This document shows, piece by piece, positions 1 to 13,627 of a stretch of 64,000 bases of DNA. Position numbers and translations under genes: made by a program. Each line of letters begins with the position of its first letter. Position 1 is the first letter of the stretch. Source of the stretch: Liolophura sinensis (Eukaryota > Mollusca > Polyplacophora > Chitonida > Chitonidae). The notes beneath the pieces are model-generated. The model saw only the letters and a list, made by a program, of their open reading frames with translations, ran no database searches and had not been told where the DNA came from. Where the stretch lies: positions 4,958,160 to 5,022,159 of the forward strand of contig NC_088298.1 of assembly GCF_032854445.1 (NCBI RefSeq), read 5' to 3'.

Positions 1-1619
1 TTCCATGTAAACATTGCAATGTTACAAATCTGCCAAATGTGGCTCCGAAAATGGTTTGCTGTCTCGCATGTGGAAATAAGAACAAGGGTCTGTCAATACC
101 CGAATGCGGCAAATTACTGCTTAGCGAAATTCGAGTGAATAAAAAAAAACCCTGCAGCTGAAGACAAGTGAAAAAAGGTCCTTGTTTACAACGTTAAGAC
201 TGTAAGCTTCTTTCGGAGAGGATAAAAGGCTATTCCTGCGCATGACCGTACATGTGTTTGCTCTTGGACGGCAACACTGGGCGTAGGTCAGTAATGTGAT
301 ATATTTTCGTCAAAGTGTTACCAGCATAAAAAAAGAGAAGCGGATCACCCTAGTTCTTGAAAACCGCAATTAAGCGTCGGGAGTGTCTAAAGTGTTGTCG
401 AGTTATCTTTCAGGACGTCAACCAAGGTATTGTCTTCAGGAACAATACATACTGACGTTTTATTCAGTTTCCTAGGATTCCAGATCGAAGGCAAAAAGAC
501 AGTTATCAAGTGAGTGGTTGGCAAGACGAAGGGCGTTTTTGACGCACGGTAGAATTATCTGCCTCCTAAACACCTTGTAGACCCTACAGTGGGTAATTTA
601 CCACAGGTATCTGAGGAGGGATGGGGAGAAAGGGTGGTGAAGACGAAGCTCAGGTATTTACTGGGGACTTATGTACTTGCACATCAAGGTGTTATGAACT
701 CCTAATGCTGTTCCACGCACTGAGCATGCTCCCTGCAATCCAGGTTTATACAGTTTACACTGCTGAGATAAACCGTATCACGAAATTTCATAACGACACT
801 GACGTAAAAGCGATGCATGCGTGGTCCCAAATGTACAAAGTATATTCAAAACACACACTTCGATGTTCCATTCAACGGGGGAAAAGTGGCAGATGGGGTG
901 CAAAATGAAAACTGTTCATTTTATGTCTCTGTAATTTTTCCTGCTTGCATACCTATAACAGATTTCTTTTAACCAACAGCACATATGTGTCCGTGTCATC
1001 AAGAAGACGGTCTCCAGGTAACGCCGACAAAGATCAAAGATCAAACAAAGAGTTCGTTTTTGCCTTACTTAATGTTGATTCAGACCACTCTCGCCATTTT
1101 TACGACCATTAGTTAGAAAACAATGGGGACTTTTGCATACGCTTCAGGCATGAGCCCTTGGTCTCTTCATTGATGAACTGAAGAGTCCGTGTCAGCCATG
1201 AAGTACCCACAAACCACTGAAACCACTGGATGGAGCCGTCAAGGCATCAACTGTTTAAGTGGACACGAGTCTGTGATGTGTTTAAGCAGCTCGCACTGTT
1301 TCGTTGGCTACAGGATTTCGTCAAGCGCCATTTTGGACAACCTGTCTGTTCTCTCAATAGGCACCGTATCAACAAGTGGATTTCAGGGAATTTTTTCGGC
1401 AAAAAATGCCAAATCCAAATATCTTAAATGTACTTCTGACAAGACGAAAATTTTTCAACTGAGGTGTTCTATCTTTCGTGAGGCACATGCTTTCTTCCAC
1501 GATATTATGGTACTTACGGCTCAACATAGAATCCTAACTATACTAGGGCTAAAACAAAAATGATGTATTAAACAATGATGAATTGAGTTAAAAAGGCACT
1601 TTTAACGGACTTGTTAAAC
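1..1619. other. Region downstream of KLF6/7 with no supported gene
   Basis: This stretch is AT-rich with no recognisable coding sequence on either strand; the open frames near 621-908 and 1189-1563 resemble no family I know. It may include the distal 3' UTR. A minus-strand AATAAA (plus-strand TTTATT) occurs near 458-463 and is a possible but unproven polyadenylation signal. Confidence 0.4.
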
Positions 1620-2333
1620 ATTGAACACGTGAACATTTATCTAAATTAAAAAAAAAATCATATCTATCTAAGCACTGACATATCCTTTCTAATTGAAAAA
1701 AAAATTGTGATCAATTTTTACCACTTCTTAAAAGAGTTCTCCACACACTGACGGCAACACAAGTTTCACACATGCTAATGTTAATAGTATCAGCTGTTAC
1801 TAAGAGAACAATACGAAAGGCCACAAGGTTCTGCAGGAAAGGCAGACGAATCCACTTCTTTGATGGGGGGAGATTCATCATCCAGCACTTCATGTTTTGC
1901 AAACATATACAAATCAACTTTATCACAGTTTGATTTCCAATTCAATGATATGAAACTAAGAACATTCGCAAAAAACAATGTACCAATACTTCAACATCAC
2001 TGGTAATGAATTGGAATATTATCTTTTTTACAAAATAAGGAAATGAAATGAAGTAAAAGAAATGAAAAATAAGCATTGAAGACACAGTTAAATAAAAAAA
2101 TTTATGACATGGTGTGGAATATTGGGTCTCATGATGTCCAGCATGGGTAGATCACATGGATATCACATGATTGTCACATGACGTTCACATGATCATAGCA
2201 ACAGAATCTAGGATGACAGTTACCACAAATAAAGCACTGGTTTTGTTGTTGTTGTTTTGCTGTCATCGGAATATAAAAATGCTATCTTGGACCACAATGA
2301 AACTTTGTCCACAATCTTTAAGTTCTCTCTTCG
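1620..2333 (-). other. Klf6/7: Presumed 3' UTR of the KLF6/7 gene
   Basis: This is the sequence directly after the TAG. On the transcript strand it is U/A-rich and contains AUUUA-type stretches, as seen in short-lived regulator mRNAs, and a four-fold 11-nt repeat (2151-2191). I found no clear AATAAA on the minus strand near here, so the lower boundary is arbitrary. Confidence 0.45.
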
Positions 2334-2561
<228 letters not shown>

Positions 2562-3507
2562 TCAAAAGACTTGATAGCTGTTCTTATTTCATAACAAATA
2601 TTTACGAAAGTAGGAGAAAATATAACAGTGTGAGTTTGTAATGGCGGAGAAATCTCCGCGAAAAATTCAGGTCACCTTACATTTAGACCCCTCTATAATA
2701 AAATGACCCATATTACAAAGATAGGCTGTCAAAATGCCAAGGATTTTAGCAATTCTAAAATTCTTTTAAGCAGACACAGACTTTTGTGTCATTCGGCAAG
2801 CACCATACTATGAGAAGACAACATGGCTTCACCATGCACCGCTTGATGTGGCTTATCATCCACATACGGGATACAAGGAAAACTGAACGAGCTTCTTCAT
2901 ACCTAGATTTGAATCCCACACCATGTAGGTGCTTTTTCTTTCTCAATTAAGCTTGTGTCAGAAGACAGAGCGTCATCAACATGAAGACCTCCTATCATTC
3001 ATACTCGTGTGGTCCAGTTTACTATTCATAGAAAACAAGGAGTGCCAAGAGGAAAGGATGACCTGGCAATAGAGCAATTTGTTCTCGAATTTTTAGCAAC
3101 TTTTTTTTTCTTTTTGTAGTACACGCTGATTCTGTTATTAAGATTTTGCCATCAAATACTGATTGATTAATTAAGCCCATTCTTCCTTTCTTTCTCTCCA
3201 TGAACTGGTTACTCCGAACACGAAAACATCACCAAAGGATCAGAAAACTACCATTACGGGACACATATCAATGAACATCTGGATGTCTGCCATAGTTAAT
3301 TAATGGATTTAACTTTGAATTTATTTTCAACAAGGCAACTCTGACAAAGACCACAAAAACAATATTATAGGCCTACATAAATCAAATAGATGGACAGGCC
3401 ACTTTTTTGTGTGTGACAATTGTAGTAAAACGTATCCTGTCAACTCCTTTTCTCTGTGAAAAGATTTGATATTTTTTCATAACTGACGATCTCATCTGTT
3501 CTTTTTA

Positions 3508-3508
<1 letters not shown>

Positions 3509-3553
<45 letters not shown>
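3509..3553. repeat. (TA)n microsatellite, ~45 bp
   Basis: A pure TA run in KLF6/7 intron 2. Confidence 0.98.
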
Positions 3554-3555
<2 letters not shown>

Positions 3556-3743
3556 AGAACATAAAGTTTCTCTTTCCTCACAGTTAGTCCCGATGAACAA
3601 GATTTACCTATATGAAAAAAATTTGGACAGAAATTAACTTTCAACGCTACTAAAATCAGCCCTTAACATACGGATTACAGTAGTCATCTTTGCCTGAGCA
3701 AGTCTGACCACTTTAATGCAATTTTTTTCATTTCATATTTTTT

Positions 3744-3757
3744 GTTGCCATGGCAAC
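3744..3757. promoter_or_regulatory. RFX-type X-box palindrome (perfect)
   Basis: GTTGCCATGGCAAC is a perfect 14-bp palindrome and matches the RFX-factor X-box consensus exactly. It lies in KLF6/7 intron 2. Function is inferred only from the motif. Confidence 0.55.
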
Positions 3758-4390
3758 TGAGCAGAAAGTTGCAGAACACTCTCCAAGGGTAGGTTAGAAT
3801 GTTCTGGAAGGCCCCAAAGGATTGTAAATGGCCATTAATTTGGTTGTGTGAGGGTATTTATGACCGCCCAAAGATCCATGGCAAAACTGGTTTGACAACA
3901 ACAACACTTCGCACACAAGAATTTCAGCACACCTCACGACAAACCACTCAAAATGTGAAGGTTAATTATTACAGATTTCTTTTTCACCTGAAGTATTAGG
4001 GCTGTATATGTGTTATGAAGCTGTCCAGAAAGTTAACAGCTTGCAGAAATTTAGCAGAATTGATGATGACAGGGTAATACTGACTCTTGAACTCTTGACT
4101 CTTGAAAATTCTTGTACTTCACATCAGGATCTTTGCCCAAGCGAGTCAGTTTGAATGTTTAAATCTGACATTTTAATTCTTGCAATATTTTATAAAACTT
4201 AGATATAGATATGAACATACTGGATCAAAAGGCTATTGTGTGCAACAACATCCAACCCCAACACCCCTCCCCCCCCCCCCCTACAAACACACACATTTCT
4301 GCTAAAATTTCAGAATTAAGAGCAATGAATGAAGTCAACACCAGATTTGAACTAACAGCTTTTGTAGTGAAAGTTTGTTTGTATATGCAC

Positions 4391-4452
4391 GTATGCTTGG
4401 GGTTTTACATCGTACATGTATGTAACAATTTCTCGGTTATATAACAACGGGG
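4391..4452 (-). mobile_element. Shared-tail SINE fragment, inverted
   Basis: A short piece reading TATGCTTGGGGTTTTACATC with CAATTTCTCGGTTATATAAC is a diverged version of the 52.2-kb opening. Confidence 0.5.
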
Positions 4453-4534
4453 AGAGCTGTAAAAGTTTGTAATGGTCACGCTGTGGTTGGACAATAAACT
4501 TTATTCAACGTTCATGTACATGTATTCATTTGAT

Positions 4535-4640
4535 TGGTGGGTTTTTTTTGCCACACTGAGTAATTTGCCTTTATGATGGTAGCCAGCACTCTGGTGGGCG
4601 GAAGCCAAAGACCATTTACAGGTTGCTGGCAGATCTTCCA
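4535..4640 (-). mobile_element. SINE family A, degraded inverted fragment
   Basis: Pieces of the core and body (GATGGTAGCCAGCACTCTGG and the GGTTGCTGGCAGATCTTCC block in plus orientation) correspond to the inverted family A consensus. It is strongly diverged. Confidence 0.55.
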
Positions 4641-5490
4641 ATAAAGTTTAATAACAAGGTATACAAGCAAACAAAGTCGCTAGGCACATAAGCTTATAGC
4701 CGTAAACAGTAGGCATGAGACAGTGAACGCACGGAATGTCATCATTCCCCACAACAAAGGAATGTATACAATGTTTATCAACTGTCCTTAGTTCAATGGA
4801 GGAAAAATAGAGAAGGAAAACTGAAAACGGTAATAAACTAGAGTGAAACCTGACAACTGGCAATGGGACAATACAAAAGGTAGAATGGCGCAATGCAGTT
4901 TGATTACGAGGCAGGCACAAAGGGAGAAGACTGAGTGGGTGAAGATCAAAGAGACAGGTCATCGGTACCCTGTCAACAAAGGTACCTATGAGACACACCC
5001 ATGACAAGGTCACTCAAGGTCAGTCAAATGCATGCCGGGCGACACAAAGCTTTTGTTAACTTATTGCTGACAAAGAGGCAGAAATTCCACAAGTCTCACG
5101 TATCCACCGAATTCTTTTCAAAGACGACACTGTAACGTGCCAAACCCCAATAAATTACCAACACAGCGCACTTTTGGTCACAACGCACTTATGACAATTT
5201 TTATGAGTGCAAAAGTTGAAACTAAACTAAACTAAAATTTGTTTCTTAATTCTGTTAGTTTGTTTTTATCTTTTACACATGAAAGCAATATACTGTAGCA
5301 AAAAATGACAATCTGATAATGGACAGCAGTCCAAAATTTCCTTTGGAAATGGGACAGACCATGTAGTAAATTTATATAAATAAAAACAATAAACCTATAA
5401 ATCTACATTGTAACATTTTTTTTAATATTGCCTATGCATTTGTACCTAACATGACTATTTTTAAGATGGAAAAATACACAAAAACAGTGT

Positions 5491-6134
5491 AATTCACACA
5501 TAACAGTCAAACTGTGGTCAGGCTATACACATGTAGTTGTGATTCATACAGAACTTCACACATACATAACAGTTGAACTGTGGTCAGGCTATACACATGT
5601 CGTTGTGATTCATACAGATTCATACAGAACTTCACACATACATAACAGTTAACCTGTGGTCAGGCTATACACATGTAGTTGTGATTCATACAGATTCATA
5701 CAGAACTTCACACATACTTAACAGTTGAACTGTGGTCAGGCTATACACATGTAGTTGTGATTCATACAGATTCATACAGAATTTCACGCATACATAACAG
5801 TTGAACTGTGGTCAGGCTATACACATGTAGTTGTGATTCATACAGATTCATACAGAATTTCACACATACATAACAGTTGAACTGTGGTCAGGCTATACAT
5901 ATGTAGTTGTGATTCATACAGATTCATACAGAACTTCACACATACATAACAGTTGAACTGTGGTCAGGCTATACACATGTAGTTGTGATTCATACAGATT
6001 CATACAGAATTTCATGCATACATAACAGTTGAACTGTGGTCAGGCTATACACATGTAGTTGTGATTCATACAGATTCATACAGAACTTCACACATACATA
6101 ACAGTTGAAGAGGTCAGACTATACACATGTAGTT
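5491..6134. repeat. 76-bp minisatellite, about 9 copies
   Basis: The unit includes AACAGTTGAACTGTGGTCAG then GCTATACACATGTAGTTGTG. The first two units have one TTCATACAGA and later units have it twice, showing a 10-bp internal duplication that then spread. It lies in KLF6/7 intron 2. Confidence 0.95.
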
Positions 6135-6982
6135 TCTTCACTCTGCCTCCAACACCTTAACATCAAAAACAGTCAAAACACCTCCATCCAGACTTGATCA
6201 AGTCAGAAAACAAATCAGATTTGGTATTGTGACCTTGAAGTGACCTTGCTCACACTCTTATGTATATGGAATTATAACCAAACATGTTATAAGTGAGAAT
6301 TTTGAGGGAATTAACGCTTTTTTATTCCATGTTCATGAATCCATTTTGTGTTCCAGAAATGTCTCTGATTAAGAGTGCCATTTTAAGATTGTCTAAGATA
6401 TATGTACTTCAAGAAGCAGCTAATGTATAAAAAAAAAACAAAACAAAAAAAAAAAAACTGGACACATGGCCTAAATTTCTGATGACAAAAAGTTCAACTC
6501 TTCATGAAGCTTGGATTTATATATTGCTGGGAGAAGCATGCGGCTCAACACTCCTTGTGTTTGGGAAGAAACTGGTTTTCGTCGAAAATATTAGAGCATA
6601 AATCATACAGATAGCTAAGGACAAAATAACAGAAGATATCTTAATTTCTTTTTCTTTTCCACAGTTATGTATGAAATACAAAAGACAAAGGATCTTAATT
6701 GAAAGTGATGAAAAGCAAACTTTGATTCGCATGATATATATCACAGACTCAGGCATGTAAGAGTTTCTTTAATTTGTGGAAATTATATTTAGAGCTTAAT
6801 TGACATCATCACACAAATGTCATCTTTTCCTGCAAAGTAATAAGTGCAAACACTGACTTTTTGTGTTTTAACAACACATTTTTGTCCCTTAAAATGAGAT
6901 CAAATACAAGTAACGATGGTTTTTGCAACATCACGTACATGGATAAACATGCTGTATGTACTGATTTATCCAAACGTATTTA

Positions 6983-7172
6983 AATGCCTCTGTGGCCAAG
7001 TGATCAGAGTGCTGGCACATGCTGGTTTCCTCTGAGGTCGTACGTGGGAAGGTCTACAGCAACCTGTGGCTAGCCGTGGGTTTCCCTCCCACCATAAAAA
7101 TGGTGACCACCTTCATATTTAAGTGAAGCATTCTTGAGCATGGCGTAAAACTCCAATCAGATAAACAAATAT
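6983..7172 (+). mobile_element. SINE family A, old deleted copy in intron 2
   Basis: A degenerate head (GCCTCTGTGGCCAAGTGATC), a shortened B-box region, the body (CCGTGGGTTTCCCTCCCACC) and the core (GAGCATGGCGTAAAACTCC) are recognisable. Confidence 0.75.
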
Positions 7173-7684
7173 ATACAATTCACATATGTATTTTTAACCA
7201 CTTATTTCTTGGCCTTCAAACTATGATAATAATTCCAGGCTTTTCTCATGTCAGTGGTATTGACATATCCGTAAAAAACATGAAATCACAGTTCTGACTC
7301 AGTTTGAATATGTTTACACACAGAATAACAAAGGTAAACACTACCACATTTTTGTGAATATCACTTCCTTCTTGTGCTCTTTCAATTCATTTTTTCTCCA
7401 AAAATACATCTACTTCGTGCAGTGGTGAACAAATGCAAAATCCAATGTAAGTCTGCCTAAGTAAATCTTTGACGCAGCTTAGTTTTGTGTGTTGAAATGC
7501 AAAGAAACAAGCAATAATGGTGTGCCTTTGAACTGGGTCACATCTACAGCGAGGTAATACACAGGGTACATGCATAGGACATGCACGGATTTTGTGTGTG
7601 CTTAAGGGCACCCAATGGAAAAACCCTCCCATATTAAGAGCACTCATAAATTTCTTTCATTTTCTTGAGGAGGTTTTTAAGTAC

Positions 7685-7865
7685 ATATAGAATTTTTGAC
7701 CCAAAATTTTATCAGTTACTACCCTGCTCATTTTTCCTGATTCTGAGAGTTCTGTTGACATTAGAAAGGCGTTTTAGTGTTAGTTTTGGGAGGTAGGATG
7801 GTGTCTTTCCAAACTAAAACCCATTTTTGCCTCCTAAAAAGCGGCATTTTTTTTTGCTATGTTAA
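7685..7865 (+). repeat. Unclassified dispersed repeat E, copy
   Basis: CCTGATTCTGAGAGTTCTGT and CATTAGAAAGGCGTTTTAG align with the 42.7-kb copy. Confidence 0.6.
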
Positions 7866-7923
7866 TTCTTAAGGCAAATTCAGTATTAAACACACTTGGT
7901 GCATATATTTCTGGGATAACTGG

Positions 7924-8063
7924 TACACTCAAAACATCTGTTAAATTTAACAGAAAGTTTGTTGTCTGAGTGATGTTAGAATGTATTACTTCTGTTATTG
8001 CAACAGATTATTCTGTTAAATAATCATATTCTACTGATTCAACATAACTATTTATTGAGTGTA
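7924..8063. mobile_element. MITE, short copy in intron 2
   Basis: This 140-bp element is bounded by perfect TACACTCAA (7924-7932) and TTGAGTGTA (8055-8063), including TA on both sides. The interior CAGAAAGTTTGTTGTCTGAG and GCAACAGATTATTCTGTTAA match the other copies. Confidence 0.78.
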
Positions 8064-10347
8064 CAAATACTCCAGCAAGAACTGACAAAATTACTTTTGA
8101 CATTTAAACTGAAATTTATAAATACCTTCTTTTACTGAATAAATTTCTGGATTTTTTTTTCGTTATGTCACAATAGCTTGCTTTATTGATTATCTTAAAT
8201 ATCAGCCAAGGAACATTTACATAATTTGGTTTATAGGAAGTCTTTGAAGTTCACCAAAGAGTGAGCATATATAGGCAGAAAACACCTGTATTATTTTGAC
8301 ACATGCCTTCACTACTTTGATCTGTGCAATATGTGCATATATTTATTAGGATCCAGGTCATCCTTGAATGTACTGTAGCAAAGAATGCTGGGTATGTCAA
8401 TATGTGTCAAAATAATCTCTATACGCTAGTTGCAAAATGGCTGAATTACGGATAAACAAACATTGGCGCTGACAAAATCAACATCGCATGTGGTATGCTT
8501 TGAATCGAACTCTTTGAAATGTTCAACTCAATTCTGCATCTGTGAGCACAATCACTGGTCAACAAACAACCAATGAAAGGCAGCTTTTTTAGAAGTTAAA
8601 AGTACCCTTAATGCCTTTGGCGTCGCTGTTCAAATATTTGTTTTCGAGACCATACCTGATATTATTATAACTATCGATGTTCAATTAAAAATCTCAACCT
8701 GATAGACCTGTAATAGTAATGAAGTGTTATAAACCCGTAATGATTCATTCAACCTGTTTACCTCTGATTTCTTCATTTTTTTTTTTTTTTTAACTTTTCA
8801 TAATGCAACTATCGTGTAACATGTGACATTGGTATTTGTAGGTGTATTAAACAATCTGTAATAAAAATAATAATAATAATAAAGAAGTTTTAAATCTGGA
8901 AAATTGGAATCTGATTTGAATTTCATAACTAATCAAAATCATTCTATTTTCTACAAACATGAGTAAGCAAAAATAATGTCTTTTTTAAGGTATCAATTCA
9001 GAGCTATTTCTCTCTTTATAACCAATCAAATTACCCATACATTAGATTTTGAAGAGATTGGTCTAGTCAAAATTTGGCAAATTATAACTTTGTACCTCTT
9101 ATTATTCCACTTAAAAATTAGGTACAATAAACAAAAAAAAGACTTTTTTTTTCATCATATGAAAACAACCACTAAGTTGAAAAAACTTAAAGAGTCTTTC
9201 AAAGACAACGCCTAGTAACTCATAACTTTCTAGCATATTTCCACGTAAAACAGCCAAGGGAAATTTGTGTCGTTTGCCACTTGGGTAATTGACCAATCAG
9301 CGTCGAGATCATATGTATCATATGGCAGAAAGACTGATCAGATTTCCATGGCAGAAATATCCGGTTTTCTACCAAATAATCAGTACACGTTCTCATCGGA
9401 TTACATTTTGACTTCTGTCACTGCATCATCTGGCTCTGATATCCAGCCAGCGACGAGTCTAGGACTCAAATCTGATTTGAAGCAAGTCACCCATATTGGA
9501 CTGCAAAGGTTTCCTCAAAAGAGAGTATCCTAGAGGCAGTTGAATTCCATCAATGTTATTGCCAACAATTCCTTGTATCATGTTACTATCTAATCGTATT
9601 GATGGCTCATGCAATTAGATTAAAATGAATCCTATTCCACAGGGGGAACAACAAACTATGAACTCCTATACTGTTATAACGCAATCCAAGAATCTACCGA
9701 AAGATTTCTGCAAACTGAAAATGCCTTTGGAATTTCTCTGCCAAAGGCAGTTCAACCTATAAAAGAATTGACTAAAAGGATGTATGTAGAGTATTGTTCT
9801 CAATGAAGAGTTCTGCCACAAAAGCAGACACACCAATTTCAATTTTTCATTTTGAATTAAATTAAATTTTGTAGTTTGTAGGTGTCAAAAAAAGTGAACT
9901 ATCACAAAGTTGACATAGCAAATGCAAATTTTTCGAAAAAGCTAAAAATTCCATGAATTAAATTTTATGTCTCAATGGACAGTTATGTGCCTTTACACTA
10001 AAACTCTTCACACTCACAGTCAATTGTTCCCACAGAAAAAAAATAGCCTCGATGCTGAATGGCCGACAGCGAAGATCCTGGATTAAACCTGTGTCTTAAT
10101 TTGTAAAGCTTTAGTGCACACAAATAAAGGTGTACGTTTTCTGATTTCATATTTCGTCCCAAAACTAAACAGCTTTACATTAAAATTATACCGATTTACA
10201 TATTTCACACAACCTCCAATAAGATTCGATTATGTTAATATTCATGCACTTCAAGTGAGACAATAAAGTTATCATCTAAGGTGACATTTAAAGCAAAAAA
10301 GGAAAAAAAACCCCAAAAGAATGTTGAATATGACACAATATATTTAC

Positions 10348-11044
10348 CTGTATGTGTCCGTAAATGAGCTTTAAGATGTGAACTTTTTGTGTAGACCTTC
10401 TTACAGCCAGTGTAAGGACATTTGTGAATTCTTCTCTTATTGTCCATATCCTGAAGCTCTAGTCGGCTTCGGCTTGCCGGTGACACCGGTGGTTTTTGAT
10501 TGGGTGATGTGTAAGGGCGACTCCTCACGGCAGGGCCAGCCTGACTCCCCAGTGGGATTCTTTGCCGTTGAATTATGTCCCCTGAAGCCACGCGCACAGC
10601 AATCGTTGTCGTGCGACCAGGAGGTGCCACAAGTCTTAAAGCGAATGGATCATTTGTTTTTGTTGAAATTGGCGACAAAGGCGGATCGCTGATGTTGCTG
10701 TCCCAAGAGACAGCGCTAGACGAAGAACTAAAACTTTTTAAGCTAATTGTGTCAGAAGTTCTGTCGTTTAAGTTCAAATGCGCGAGCTCCTCCAATCGCT
10801 CGTCGGCTTCTGTCACATCATCCACCTCGTCGTCATTGGAATCACTTAAACAATCGTCATCCGGCTCAGGGAAAAATTCCTCCTTTAACTGAAGCAGATC
10901 GACATCATCAAGTGGTCCGCGCTCCGAGCTGCCATTTTGTCCCGCCAGGTGGCTCCAGGAACAATCAAGGTCGCTGCCTAGCCGTTTGTATGAGGTTAAC
11001 TTTGGTTCATTTTTGGAAAGGTACCGCTCCATTTCAAGGCAGTT
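10348..11044 (-). CDS. Klf6/7: KLF6/7-type Kruppel-like factor, coding exon 2 (acidic region and zinc finger 1)
   Basis: This exon encodes residues 35-266 plus the first base of codon 267. It follows a T-rich acceptor (TTTTTTGTAG) and opens NCLEMERYL, which continues the N-terminal motif of exon 1. Residues 79-121 are strongly acidic, as expected of a transactivation domain. Residues 129-158 are Ser-rich. Ser-Pro and Thr-Pro sites near 158, 214 and 222 could be phosphorylated. A basic patch (NKRRIHK, 236-242) leads into C2H2 finger 1 at 243-265 (C-X4-C-X12-H-X3-H), whose helix carries KSSHLKAH. The exon ends in the HTG linker followed by donor GTAAAT, in phase 1. Fingers of this type bind GC or CACCC boxes. 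The region between the N-terminal motif and finger 1 is not recognisably conserved, which is normal for the family. Open frames on the opposite strand here are shadows. Confidence 0.95.
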
Positions 11045-13590
11045 CTACAAAAAATAAACAGATGAAAATACATAAGTTTTCAATCATTTTAATATCGCAA
11101 CACTGATGCAATACCAATATTATGTCAAATAAACAAAATATAAACATAAGAATAGTATACACAAATTGTAAACAAAACAAAAAAGAGATTTGCATAAATG
11201 ACTTATGCCAATGCATTATATTCAACTACCATTGTTGGCAATTCTGCAGCACTTGGGTGTTGTATCTAAGGAAATGAATTTGATCACAAATACATTTATA
11301 AACACATCAACATTTATACCATTATGTATTTTCGATAATGTATTTTCAGTATTTCCAATAATGTATTTTTTATATTTCATGCATTTTTTGCAGGGCTATA
11401 TGTATTTTAACATTATGTGAAATAGACACAGAAATACCATGGAAACTGACAAAGTTCATATTCATCTGTTGACAGATATGCAAATTAGCATGTATTTCAA
11501 ATAGCTAATTATCTCTCCTTTAACAGGGGCTATATACAAAGATATTTTTAGTGCCAAATATCAGTTTGAAATAGGCCTGTACTCATAGCTTTGATCAAGT
11601 TATTTAATCAGCTTTACATCAAATTCTTGATTAGAATTAAATTCAGATCTAAAACTGCCCAAGCATGATCGGCCTGCTTCCATTGACAAGAACAATGGTC
11701 ACGACTTTCATGGTTTTAATTAATTGTCGAACTATTTTTTCATAAATGGCAACAATCTTAATATGGAATGATACAATCTGACATCACGGTGGCCGTTGTC
11801 AAATAAAATCTGTATTAACTGCTCACGATCGAGACACATTAATGCTGTTTATTAATACAGTCGACACCTGTGTGATGGCTGCATGCATGCATGCATGCTT
11901 ATTAGCAAAATGCATCTCTTCTATATGCATGCACAGGTGTTTCACTTGTGGCCTAGGAATTCGCCCATGACCATATGACTCATGGCCTGCTTTATACACC
12001 AATGCTAACAACTATACCAAACTGAATTACCATCTTTATTTTGGTTGAATTATCATTAAGTAGGTCAACCCATGCTCTACATCCAGTTTGACCATGTGAT
12101 ATGATCTCTTAATTGGCATGTACCAGAAGTCATCATATAGGTATCATGAAAGGTATCAAATCTTTGTAATCAAACAGAATGCATGCTCCTTTTTTTTGTT
12201 TTTTCTTCTCTCTCTCCAGCTAACCTTGGAAATACCACAGGGCATTTATTGTTCGTTGACCACGAATTTACAACTCCCCCTTGCATTACCCATGTGGCGT
12301 TACAGGGTACATTGTAAATAAGCTACTTTGGGAGCATTGTTGTAAATCAAATTCATTTGATCTTTATTTTATATAAAAATAGAAGTTTTACACAGTTGTC
12401 TCCCATTTCATTCACTCTTCGGTAAACTACGACGGTCATATAAGTCATATGACGCTTGAGAGTCTTATGAGCCAAAAATTTGAGCCAAAAAAAAAAAAAA
12501 AACCCTTTTCTAATGAACTACATTCTCGTGAAATTTGAATAAGCTAGCCATCCTGATCTTTCAGCAATAATTATTGCGGCATTAACAGCACAATCCTTAC
12601 AGACATTTGATTAACTTTTCGAATTTAATACATGGCCGACTAGTGATTATGATAGGTTTCTTAATCTTTAAGTCTCAGGCAAGATAAATTTGTAAAAATT
12701 CCTCCACCTCCACCCCGGGGATCTACATCAATATAAACACTTGACCACAAGCTGTCACATGTTTTACGAGTGAATGTCACATCTGTTTTCCTGCAAAATG
12801 CACCTAGTTTAAATAAATAAATCCATAAAAACACTGTTTCACGGGTGACTTGTTCATTTATTTCAACAGAACTGCCACATTATAGCTCTCGATGTTTTAC
12901 GATGTTACAGTGTGTTTCATGTAACGGGCGGAAATCCTCGCAGGCTATAAATCAGAATTTTAACTGACAGACAAAACGATATGTTACAGGCTTGATCGCA
13001 ACAGTCAGAGCTACTTTTCATTGCTGTTAGTTAGTGCAGCGAAAAACGCAAAATCAATCCACGATGGCAAACATTCTTTACGATTTGTCGTAATTACAAT
13101 GTATATACACCAATGCAATCGACCGTGGAAATGTTGTCATGGCGATGAGGGAATGGCACCCAGCCAAAAATCAGATCCTAATCTCCCAGCCAATCAAATC
13201 AGATAATCTACTGGCTGTACTCATGAATATTCATATGAGCCTTGATACACGGTCATGAATGTGATCAAAGTTCAACAGATATAAATGCAGAAGAAAAAAA
13301 AAATTCTGACAAAGGCAAAGAAATTAACTTTCATTTAGAAATTGGATCGTGTTTTGGATATAATCTGAAACTGATAATCCATCATGTGTATGTGTGTAAA
13401 TTTGTGTATGGCTTGGAAATGGAATTACATGTATTATAAATACAGACAATTCTAAAAGCAAAAAGTACATTAATTATCCAAAGTTATTTAAATACTTAAC
13501 AGTAATGCAGTTATTAATTAATGCAGATATTATGACGGTTGAATCAATTTCTTGTTTCATATCTGTACCATGGCTTCAGCGTTGTACTGC

Positions 13591-13627
13591 CGGGGGGGGG
13601 TGGGGGTGGGGGGGGGGGGGGGGGGGA
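13591..13627 (+). repeat. Poly-G tract
   Basis: 37 bases almost entirely G with three interrupting Ts; a G-quadruplex candidate and a likely sequencing-difficult spot. Confidence 0.95.

Noticed and set aside
1189-1563. 124-codon plus-strand frame at the left end
   Set aside because: No recognisable motif, AT-rich, and opposite to the presumed KLF6/7 3' end; probably chance.
4648-5013. 121-codon minus-strand frame
   Set aside because: It lies within intron 2, with no domain, no splice logic and low-complexity Leu/Pro/Ser composition.
10235-10347. Continuation of the exon 2 frame past HTG to a stop (a truncated one-finger protein)
   Set aside because: A good GTAAAT donor and a phase-matched exon 3 give the canonical three fingers. 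An intron-retention isoform is possible but unsupported.
10378-11106. Three plus-strand open frames of 104-119 codons
   Set aside because: They are antisense shadows of KLF6/7 exon 2, whose minus-strand frame has clear family motifs and splice sites.
11880-11902. GCATGC tandem (also at 28240) as a splicing-factor (RBFOX) site cluster
   Set aside because: GCATG cores are present, but both look like (GCAT)n slippage and are far from any exon I can support.
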